Shown here in pieces: positions 37,629 through 44,452 of a DNA stretch of 47,189 bases (positions within the stretch are counted from its first letter, which is position 1; each line of letters begins with the position of its first letter). The stretch spans positions 1 to 47,189 of the forward strand of contig JAHDGF010000038.1 of NCBI GenBank assembly GCA_020627785.1, read 5' to 3'. This DNA comes from Saprospiraceae bacterium (GTDB taxonomy: Bacteria; Bacteroidota; Bacteroidia; Chitinophagales; Saprospiraceae). The translations under genes were made by a program, and so were the position numbers. Below the pieces are notes generated by a model. The model made no database searches. It had not been told where the DNA came from and was given only the letters and a program-made list of their open reading frames with translations.

Positions 37629-37925
37629 TTAAATATCGCCGAAGTAATCTATTTCTTCGCCTTTTTCTACGGTTACAATTGCTTTCTTATATCCCGAAAC
37701 TCTTCCTTTTAAAACTCCTGATCTGGTGTTTCTAGATTTTGCTTTTGAAGGAACAATAATGGTATTTATTGAAGCCACTTTTACATTATACAGTTTCTGG
37801 ATGGCCTTTTTTATCTCAGTTTTGTTAGCACCTTTTGCTACAACAAAACTATACTGTCCTAAACTTTCTGAAAGGAATTCCGACTTTTCAGAAATGATTG
37901 GTTTGATTAAAATTTCTTTCGACAT
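37629..37925 (-). CDS. rplW: 50S ribosomal protein L23
   Basis: Tunnel-exit protein that docks SRP and trigger factor. 98 residues: ILIKPIISEKSEFLSESLGQ at the start, VAKGANKTEIKKAIQKLYNV in the middle, and RNTRSGVLKGRVSGYKKAIV at the hairpin. Normal length, 21 bases before rplB. Confidence 0.97.
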   Translation of the reverse strand: MSKEILIKPIISEKSEFLSESLGQYSFVVAKGANKTEIKKAIQKLYNVKVASINTIIVPSKAKSRNTRSGVLKGRVSGYKKAIVTVEKGEEIDYFGDI

Positions 37926-37936
37926 CGTTTATTGAT

Positions 37937-38560
37937 TTAGGAATTCGATTTTAATTTTTCAACAGCTGATTCAGAAAGAATTACTGTATTTGCGTACATA
38001 ATATCATAGGTATTCAACTCATTCACATTGATGACTTTAGCGCCTTGGATATTCCTGCTTGATAACAGTACATTTTTATCTGATTCCCCTAATACGAAAA
38101 CACTTTTAGAGGTACTCAATTCAAGATTTGAAAGTACTTTTTGGAATGAACTTGTTTTCGGTTCATCAAAACTGAAATTTTCAATAACTCGGATATTGTT
38201 GTCTGCTGCTTTTGAAGCAAAGGCTGAATTTCTTGCAAGCACTTTAACCTTCTTGTTCAACTTAACTTTATAAGTTCTTGGTCTCGGACCAAACATTCTA
38301 CCTCCACCTCTAAAAACACCTGACTTCAAAGAACCTGCTCTTGCAGTACCTGTTCCTTTTTGTTTTTTGATCTTTTTAGTAGAGGCTTTAATTTCACCCT
38401 TTTCTTTTGCTTTATGTGTTCCTTGCCTTTGTGCAGCATTGTACGATTTTACAGCAAGGTAAACTGCATGCTCATTTGGTTCTATTCCAAATATTGAGTC
38501 TGGCAAATCTACTGACCTTCCAGTGCTCTTTCCGTCTGTATTTATTACGTCTATCTTCAT
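37937..38560 (-). CDS. rplD: 50S ribosomal protein L4
   Basis: Its long loop reaches the exit tunnel, and in E. coli it also represses the S10 operon. 207 residues from ATG at 38560 (MKIDVINTDGKSTGRSVDLP), four bases after the rplC stop. A TTG 15 bases earlier is less likely. The loop has KQKGTGTARAGSLKSGVFRG and GGRMFGPRPRTYKVKLNKKV. The C-terminal domain is less conserved, as usual. Confidence 0.96.
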   Translation of the reverse strand: MKIDVINTDGKSTGRSVDLPDSIFGIEPNEHAVYLAVKSYNAAQRQGTHKAKEKGEIKASTKKIKKQKGTGTARAGSLKSGVFRGGGRMFGPRPRTYKVKLNKKVKVLARNSAFASKAADNNIRVIENFSFDEPKTSSFQKVLSNLELSTSKSVFVLGESDKNVLLSSRNIQGAKVINVNELNTYDIMYANTVILSESAVEKLKSNS

Positions 38561-38564
38561 GAGC

Positions 38565-39185
38565 TTACTTTTCAATAATTACAAATGAACCTTTGTGACC
38601 AGGAATAGCACCTTTAACAAGCATTAGATTTTTCTCAGAGAATATTCTAACAACCTTAAGGTTTTTAGTTTTAATTCTTTTACCACCGGTTCTTCCTCCC
38701 ATCTTCATTCCTTTGATAACCTTTGATGGTGTTGATGCAGCACCCACTGACCCGGGAGCTCTCAACCTATTGTGCTGACCGTGTGTTGCATCTCCAACCC
38801 CTCTAAATCCCCATCTCTTTACAACCCCTTGAAAACCTTTACCTTTTGAGATTCCAATGGCATGAACAGTATCTCCCTCAGCAAAAACATCATCAATGCT
38901 TACACTGTCTCCAGCTTTTTTATCTAAGGTTGAATTTCTCAACTCTACTAGTTTCCTTTTTGGAGAAGAACCACTTTTGGCAAAGTGACCCGCCATAGCT
39001 TTTGAAACTCGCTTATCTGTTTTATCACCATACCCTATCTGCAAAGCATTATAGCCATCGCTATCCTCTGACTTTACTTGGGTAACTACATTAGGAGCTG
39101 CGTCTATGATGGTACAAGCAACTTGGTTGCCTTTTTCATCAAAAACACTAGTCATACCTAACTTACGTCCGATTAGTCCATTCAT
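38565..39185 (-). CDS. rplC: 50S ribosomal protein L3
   Basis: Early-assembly protein with an arm reaching the peptidyl transferase centre. 206 residues: MNGLIGRKLGMTSVFDEKGN, the loop VKRWGFRGVGDATHGQHNRL with the Gln that is methylated in many species, and APGSVGAASTPSKVIKGMKM. It follows a 73-base gap holding a strong hairpin. Confidence 0.97.
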   Translation of the reverse strand: MNGLIGRKLGMTSVFDEKGNQVACTIIDAAPNVVTQVKSEDSDGYNALQIGYGDKTDKRVSKAMAGHFAKSGSSPKRKLVELRNSTLDKKAGDSVSIDDVFAEGDTVHAIGISKGKGFQGVVKRWGFRGVGDATHGQHNRLRAPGSVGAASTPSKVIKGMKMGGRTGGKRIKTKNLKVVRIFSEKNLMLVKGAIPGHKGSFVIIEK

Positions 39186-39205
39186 TGCTGAATTAATTTA
39201 TATAA

Positions 39206-39237
39206 CATTGCTCCAGGCATTAAAGCCTGGACCAATG
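39206..39237 (-). other. Strong hairpin between rpsJ and rplC
   Basis: On the minus strand CATTG-G-TCCAGGC pairs with GCCTGGA-G-CAATG: a seven-pair upper stem (with six-base loop TTTAAT) and a five-pair lower stem around one G-G mismatch. No T-run follows, so it is not an intrinsic terminator. It ends 21 bases before the rplC ATG and could be an autoregulatory leader (L3, L4 or S10 target) or an RNase processing site (inference). Confidence 0.55.
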
Positions 39238-39258
39238 AATTATTTTTCTAAAATTTAT

Positions 39259-39567
39259 TTATGTGAGCTTGACCTGAATATCAACACCGCTCGGTAACTC
39301 AAGTTTAGACAAGGAGTCTACAGTTTTTTGAGTTGGAGTGAAGATTTCGATCAATCTTTTGTGGGTACGTAACTGGAACTGCTCCCGAGATTTTTTGTTT
39401 ACGTGCGGAGACCGCAAAACCGTAAATACTTCTTTCTCAGTTGGCAGAGGAATCGGTCCAGATATAACGGCACCACTGTTTCTCACAGTTTTCACAATTT
39501 TCTCCGTCGACTTGTCCACTAGATTGTGGTCATAACTACGAAGCTTAATTCTGATTTTTTGATTCAT
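39259..39567 (-). CDS. rpsJ: 30S ribosomal protein S10
   Basis: Head protein, also the NusE partner in antitermination. 102 residues from ATG at 39567 ([20 protein letters not shown]), the conserved opening. An ATG-less longer frame to 39591 would run into the promoter just upstream. [20 protein letters not shown] and [20 protein letters not shown] complete the signature. First gene of the S10 section. Confidence 0.97.
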   Translation of the reverse strand: MNQKIRIKLRSYDHNLVDKSTEKIVKTVRNSGAVISGPIPLPTEKEVFTVLRSPHVNKKSREQFQLRTHKRLIEIFTPTQKTVDSLSKLELPSGVDIQVKLT

Positions 39568-39588
39568 TACCTTTTCTTTAACAAGCCG

Positions 39589-39619
39589 CAAATATACAGC
39601 TTTAATTGTTTAATACAAA
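39589..39619 (-). promoter_or_regulatory. Consensus promoter of the S10 section, between fusA and rpsJ
   Basis: On the minus strand TTTG (39619-39616) and TATATTTG (39596-39589) are both perfect matches to the Bacteroidota -33 and -7 elements and are exactly 19 bases apart. They lie wholly within the fusA-rpsJ gap, right after the fusA stop. Transcription would start near 39582, giving rpsJ a leader of about 15 bases. The S10-spc-alpha genes can thus be transcribed separately from str. Confidence 0.75.
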
Positions 39620-39620
39620 T

Positions 39621-41756
39621 TTATACGTTTACAGTGCCATTTGCTTTCTCAATTATCTCCTTAGCAACACCTTTTGGTGCTTCTGCAAAGTGAGAAAATT
39701 CCATGGTACTTGTTGCTCTTCCTGATGTTATGGTTCTTAGTTGTGTAACATAACCAAACATTTGCGAAAGCGGCACATCTGCCTTTATAGAGATGGCTCC
39801 ACCTGATCTCTGCTCTTGAGACTTAGGCAATCCTCTTCTTCTATTTAAATCACCAATCACAGAACCAGTATACTCTTCAGGAGTTACTACCTCTAATTTC
39901 ATAATTGGCTCTAGTAATACCGGAGAACATGATTTAGCCGCAGCTTTAAAACCTTCCTTCGCTGCTAATTCAAAGGCAATAGGCTTAGAATCCACTGCGT
40001 GAGTCTTACCATCATAAACTTTCACCTTCATTGTATCAATGCCGTATCCTGCAAGAACTCCATTATCCATCATCTGATTGAAACCCTTGATAATAGATGG
40101 AATAAATTCCTTTGGAATTGCTCCTCCAAAAATGGCATTCTCAAACTGTAGTCTCTTCTTACCACTCTTATAGTCATCAGACTCTAAAAATTCAGGATCA
40201 ACAGGCCCCAACTCAAATGACATCTCTGCGAATAAACCAGATCCACCAGATTGCTTTTTCAATCTTTCGGTGTGGTCAGTCATTGAGGTTAATGCCTCTT
40301 TATATGTTACTTGAGGCTCTCCTTGATTACAATCAACTTTGAACTCTCTTTTCAATCTATCAATAATGATTTCAAGGTGCAACTCTCCCATTCCTGAGAT
40401 AATCGTCTGGTTTGTATCCTCATCAAATCTTACTTTGAATGTTGGATCCTCTTCAGCCAATTTAGCTAAAGCCATACCTAGTTTGTCTAAATCTTTCTGA
40501 GACTTAGGCTCTACAGCAACACCGATTACCGGATCTGGGAATACCATTGATTCAAAAACAATAGGTGCATCTTCTGATGATAATGTATCCCCTGTTCTTA
40601 GATCTTTAAATCCTACGCCTGCGGCGATATCTCCAGCTTCAACCCGATCAATTGGGTTTTGCTTGTTAGAGTGCATTTGGTATAATCTTGAAATTCTTTC
40701 CTTCTTTCCTGTTCTGTTATTAAGAATATAAGAACCTGCATCTAGTGCACCAGAATAAACTCTAAAGAATGCTAATCTTCCTACGTAAGGATCGGTAGCG
40801 ATTTTAAAAGCTAATGCAGAAAATGGCTCATCAACAGAAGGTTTTCTTGAAACTTCCTCGTCTGTCTTAGGATTAATTCCTTCTACTGCATTCTTATCTA
40901 AAGGAGATGGTAAAAATGCACATACCGCATCCAATACTGCCTGTACTCCTTTATTTTTAAACGCAGACCCACACATCATTGGAACAAACTTCATATCAAG
41001 TACAGCTTGTCTCACTGCATTGATCATTTCTTGTTCTGTGATAGAATCTGGATCCTCAAAATACTTTTCCATTAAGGCATCATCATATTCTGAAATGGTC
41101 TCTAATAATTTCTCTCTCCATTCAGAAACTACATCTTGAATATCTTCAGGAATAGGCACCTCCTCGAAAGTCATACCCATATCTGCTTCATTCCAAATCA
41201 TTGCCTTGTTTGTGATTAAGTCTACCACACCTTTAAATGATTCTTCTGCGCCAATTGGAATTTGAAGAGGTATAGCTAAAGATCCTAATTTATCTTTTAC
41301 ATCATTTACAACGTTCAAGAAATCCGCACCAGATCTATCCATCTTGTTTACGAATCCAATACGCGGTACATGGTAGTTATCAGCTAATCTCCAGTTGGTC
41401 TCAGACTGAGGCTCAACACCGGATACTGCACAGAAAAGGAATACCAATCCGTCCAATACTCTTAAAGATCTGTTTACTTCCACTGTAAAATCAACGTGAC
41501 CAGGAGTATCAATGATGTTCATATCATACTTCGTGTCCTTCCAGTTCCAAGTAGTCTTAGTAGCAGCTGAAGTAATTGTGATACCTCTCTCCTGCTCTTG
41601 CTCCATCCAATCCATGGTCGCTGCACCATCGTGCACTTCCCCGATTTTGTGGCTCATACCTGTATAGTAAAGAACTCTCTCGGTAGTGGTGGTCTTACCA
41701 GCATCAATGTGTGCGGCAATTCCAATGTTTCTAGTAAACGTTAAATCTCGTGACAT
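39621..41756 (-). CDS. fusA: Elongation factor G
   Basis: GTPase that drives translocation. 711 residues. G-domain motifs: [19 protein letters not shown] (P-loop), [13 protein letters not shown] (switch I area), DTPGHVDF and NKMD. Domains II to V follow, with [20 protein letters not shown] in domain III and a C-terminal [15 protein letters not shown] typical of domain V. No tuf gene follows, as in other Bacteroidota where tuf lies by the rpoBC cluster. Confidence 0.98.
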   Translation of the reverse strand: MSRDLTFTRNIGIAAHIDAGKTTTTERVLYYTGMSHKIGEVHDGAATMDWMEQEQERGITITSAATKTTWNWKDTKYDMNIIDTPGHVDFTVEVNRSLRVLDGLVFLFCAVSGVEPQSETNWRLADNYHVPRIGFVNKMDRSGADFLNVVNDVKDKLGSLAIPLQIPIGAEESFKGVVDLITNKAMIWNEADMGMTFEEVPIPEDIQDVVSEWREKLLETISEYDDALMEKYFEDPDSITEQEMINAVRQAVLDMKFVPMMCGSAFKNKGVQAVLDAVCAFLPSPLDKNAVEGINPKTDEEVSRKPSVDEPFSALAFKIATDPYVGRLAFFRVYSGALDAGSYILNNRTGKKERISRLYQMHSNKQNPIDRVEAGDIAAGVGFKDLRTGDTLSSEDAPIVFESMVFPDPVIGVAVEPKSQKDLDKLGMALAKLAEEDPTFKVRFDEDTNQTIISGMGELHLEIIIDRLKREFKVDCNQGEPQVTYKEALTSMTDHTERLKKQSGGSGLFAEMSFELGPVDPEFLESDDYKSGKKRLQFENAIFGGAIPKEFIPSIIKGFNQMMDNGVLAGYGIDTMKVKVYDGKTHAVDSKPIAFELAAKEGFKAAAKSCSPVLLEPIMKLEVVTPEEYTGSVIGDLNRRRGLPKSQEQRSGGAISIKADVPLSQMFGYVTQLRTITSGRATSTMEFSHFAEAPKGVAKEIIEKANGTVNV

Positions 41757-41804
41757 GATTAACTAATTAAGCAATTAATGTTTGTTTGTTTGTATTTATA
41801 AGTA

Positions 41805-42272
41805 CTACGCCTTAAAGTGTGCAAAAGCTCTATTGGCTTCAGCCATTCTGTGCGTATCTTCTCTTTTCTTTACTGCAGCGCCTTCTCCCTTGCTTGCTGC
41901 GAGTACTTCTGCCGCTAACTTCTCAGCCATTCCTTTACCAGATCTCAATCTTGAGTATTTGATCATCCATTTCATTCCGATAGAAATCTTTCTATTGGCT
42001 CTGATTTCAGTAGGAATTTGAAAAGTAGCTCCACCGATTCTTTTTGATCTTACTTCGACTGCTGGCATTACATTCTTCAATGCAGCTTTCCATACATCAT
42101 GTGGACTTTCTTCAGATTTCTCAGCAATTTTATCCATTGCATCGTAGAATAAATCAAAGGAAGTGGTCTTCTTACCGTCCAACATCATCATGTTGACAAA
42201 CTGAGTTACCATTGAATCTCCAAAACGTGGATCTGGATTTATTATCCTCTTTTTCGGCTTTCTTTTTCGCAT
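41805..42272 (-). CDS. rpsG: 30S ribosomal protein S7
   Basis: Nucleates the 30S head and contacts E-site tRNA. 155 residues: MRKRKPKKRIINPDPRFGDS, FVNMMMLDGKKTTSFDLFYD, VEVRSKRIGGATFQIPTEIR and the C-terminal KKREDTHRMAEANRAFAHFK. Length and motifs are normal. 48 bases separate it from fusA and 26 from rpsL. Confidence 0.98.
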   Translation of the reverse strand: MRKRKPKKRIINPDPRFGDSMVTQFVNMMMLDGKKTTSFDLFYDAMDKIAEKSEESPHDVWKAALKNVMPAVEVRSKRIGGATFQIPTEIRANRKISIGMKWMIKYSRLRSGKGMAEKLAAEVLAASKGEGAAVKKREDTHRMAEANRAFAHFKA

Positions 42273-42298
42273 TTATCTATTGTCTTAGTGTTGGCAAA

Positions 42299-42673
42299 TT
42301 ATTTTTTAGGTCGTTTTGTTCCGTACTGGGATCTTGATTGAAGTCTTCCTTCAACACCAGCTGTATCCAGGGCTCCTCTTACGATGGTATATCTAACCCC
42401 TGGTAAATCTTTAACTCTTCCTCCCCTCAACAACACAATAGAGTGTTCTTGAAGATTGTGACCTTCTCCTGGAATGTAGGCAATCACCTCGATTCCATTG
42501 GTTAACCTCACCTTCGCTACTTTTCTTAGTGCTGAGTTTGGTTTCTTTGGTGTTGTAGTATATACTCTGGTACACACGCCTCTCTTCTGAGGAGAACCCT
42601 CAAGCGCTCTAGATTTACTCTTAGTAATGATCTTTTTTCTTCCTTTTCTTACCAGTTGGTTTATTGTAGGCAT
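42299..42673 (-). CDS. rpsL: 30S ribosomal protein S12
   Basis: Decoding-centre protein. 124 residues: [40 protein letters not shown], and [20 protein letters not shown]. The residues whose change gives streptomycin resistance elsewhere (Lys43 in TPKKPNS and the Lys in RVKDLPG) are the ordinary sensitive forms. First gene of the 33-gene operon. Confidence 0.98.
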   Translation of the reverse strand: MPTINQLVRKGRKKIITKSKSRALEGSPQKRGVCTRVYTTTPKKPNSALRKVAKVRLTNGIEVIAYIPGEGHNLQEHSIVLLRGGRVKDLPGVRYTIVRGALDTAGVEGRLQSRSQYGTKRPKK

Positions 42674-42718
42674 ATCAAGTTATTTCTATTTATCTTCTAC
42701 CCTCTTAAAAAGAGACTG

Positions 42719-42749
42719 CAAAATTACTATTAATTTCGACAATATCAAG
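42719..42749 (-). promoter_or_regulatory. Promoter of the rpsL (str) operon
   Basis: Minus-strand CTTG (42749-42746, containing the -33 TTG) and TAATTTTG (42726-42719, matching TAnnTTTG) are 19 bases apart. The rpsL ATG is about 45 bases downstream of the -7 element. The rpsL leader contains no clear hairpin. Confidence 0.75.
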
Positions 42750-43133
42750 GGCTTTTACTTAGATTTTCTAAGGTTTTTTGCAAGTCGTGTTTTTGTTAGT
42801 AGAACTGGACTTCTTAAGGATTATCTTAACACCTTTCTCGCTTTCGCAAATGAAGCTTTTTAATATGTGATATTATTACATACATATTACCTCTAAGTAT
42901 AGCGCTTACGCAAATATGGTTATAATTCCATATGAATAAAGTCTTGATTGTGATTAACTAGGGTCGAATACAATAGCATGAGACAAATTATGCCCAAATC
43001 CTTTAATCCAGGATAAAAATTTTGTTAACTCATAATGTCTCCCTAATTAAAAGTAAAGTAACCGACATTCCCCTATTGAACCTATCTACTTATATTTCTG
43101 ATTTTAAGAATTATGCTCTAAATTAATGCAAGA
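42750..43133. other. Divergent intergenic stretch between rpsL and the acetyltransferase gene
   Basis: No gene is seen. Two near-copies of CGCTTTCGCAAAT lie at 42839-42851 and 42903-42915 (12 of 13 bases alike), and ATATGG/CCATAT forms a six-pair inverted repeat at about 42914-42933. TATATTTC at 43092-43099 misses the -7 consensus by one base but has no -33 partner at the right spacing. Confidence 0.5.
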
Positions 43134-43595
43134 ATGACTCAAATCCGAAAAGCCCAATACCGTGACCTGGACCAGATTCTGGACCTCGTCAAAGAACTTG
43201 CCCTCTTCGAAAAAGAACCGACGGCTGTTACTGCAACGTTGGAAACCTATCAAGAAGCCTGGAATTCTAAACTTATAGATGCCATCGTCGCGGAAGAAAA
43301 CAATCAGGTGGTTGGCATGGCCCTCTTTTACGACACCTTCTCTACCTGGAAAGGCCGCATGCTTTATCTAGAAGATTTTGTGGTCGCCGAAAGTCATCGT
43401 AGCCGCGGCATCGGTAAATTAATCTTTGATGAACTATTTCTTGAAGCCGAAAGACGAAAATGCATTCTTGTAAAATGGCAAGTACTCGATTGGAATTCTG
43501 GTGCAGTGAAGTTCTATGAAAAGTATGGGGCTACTATTGAAAAAGAATGGTGGAACGGAAAGAAATATTTAGCCGTCCACAAAAAAAAATCATAA
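43134..43595 (+). CDS. GNAT-family N-acetyltransferase, spermidine/thialysine acetyltransferase-like
   Basis: A 153-residue cytoplasmic acetyl-CoA-dependent acetyltransferase. The acetyl-CoA loop is in SHRSRGIGKLIFDELF (about 93-108). The stretches STWKGRMLYLEDFVV and QVLDWNSGAVKFYEKYGA match the pattern of diamine/thialysine acetyltransferases (SSAT2-like), so a polyamine or amino-acid amine is a plausible substrate, but GNAT specificity is hard to infer. The first 300 or so bases are much richer in GC and in C-ending codons than flanking genes (29 of 60 in each of the first two full lines), which hints at transfer from another genome. Confidence 0.85.
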   Translation: MTQIRKAQYRDLDQILDLVKELALFEKEPTAVTATLETYQEAWNSKLIDAIVAEENNQVVGMALFYDTFSTWKGRMLYLEDFVVAESHRSRGIGKLIFDELFLEAERRKCILVKWQVLDWNSGAVKFYEKYGATIEKEWWNGKKYLAVHKKKS

Positions 43596-43675
43596 ATCTG
43601 TTTACCTCTTTGTTTCCGAACACATAAATAGATACAATCTTAAACTCTGATTATTTAAACTAAAAATCAAAAACA

Positions 43676-44452
43676 ATGAAATCAGCTTTTATTTACCTAA
43701 TTGGCATTTATTCATTAACTTTTTTTTCAACAAATATTTACACGCAGAACCATCCAGAAAATCCTGAATTAGACCCAATCCATATTTTAACTCATGTTAA
43801 GCAAAATGGAACTTTTTATTCAACTTACGGAGATGGGGAGAACACATCATTTGGATGTTTGGACCCAAGTCAACCATTTTCTATTGAACTAATATTTGAA
43901 GAATCTAGCTATCAGGAAGGTACAATCTTCTATATTGATAATGAAAATGGTGAAAATCTATTCGAAACAAGACTTTCAAATAAAGGTGTTTCATTATTAG
44001 AAGGAGATGAAGGCCAAACATATAAAACAACGCTAACTATAGACAATTTAGTAGGAGTCAATTGCGACAACTATGGCTCCACAGTAACTTTGACACTTTC
44101 TACAAGTCAATCTCCCCACCCAAATTTTCACGACCATATATTTGAAATAACTATAAACTTATGCTGCGAAGAAGGTCTTGTGGAAACCGACAACAATTCT
44201 TTTTTCGTGAGACTAGGAGAACAAAACTTAAACTTAATCTCAGATTTTAAAGACGAAATGGATTCTAAAAATGAACAAATCTACAATTTGACAATTTTTA
44301 ATATAAACGGAAATAAAATAATTCAAAAACAAACATATGATATATCACAGGTCCCAATTTCACAAATAGAAAAAGCAGGTATTTACTTTTTAGTTATAAA
44401 TGGAAAGAATAAACAAAGGAAAGTAGTCTATAGAATATATGTTATTGAGTAA
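43676..44452 (+). CDS. Secreted protein with T9SS-like C-terminal domain, upstream partner of the CHAT gene
   Basis: A 258-residue exported protein of unknown function. Signal peptide about 1-24 (ending NIYTQ). The central part (about 30-165) is Cys-containing and beta-rich, with Cys61, Cys130 and a Cys163-Cys164 pair. The last 70 residues resemble a T9SS type A sorting domain (IYNLTIFNINGNKIIQKQ, then KAGIYFLVINGKNKQRK, ending YRIYVIE). The gene is very AT-rich. Its last 14 bases overlap the start of the CHAT gene, so the two are almost certainly translated together. I do not recognise the central domain. Confidence 0.75.
   Translation: MKSAFIYLIGIYSLTFFSTNIYTQNHPENPELDPIHILTHVKQNGTFYSTYGDGENTSFGCLDPSQPFSIELIFEESSYQEGTIFYIDNENGENLFETRLSNKGVSLLEGDEGQTYKTTLTIDNLVGVNCDNYGSTVTLTLSTSQSPHPNFHDHIFEITINLCCEEGLVETDNNSFFVRLGEQNLNLISDFKDEMDSKNEQIYNLTIFNINGNKIIQKQTYDISQVPISQIEKAGIYFLVINGKNKQRKVVYRIYVIE

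Noticed and set aside
39592..41804. Missing tuf gene after fusA as a deletion
   Set aside because: In Bacteroidota tuf is normally placed by the secE-nusG-rpoBC cluster, so its absence here is ordinary.
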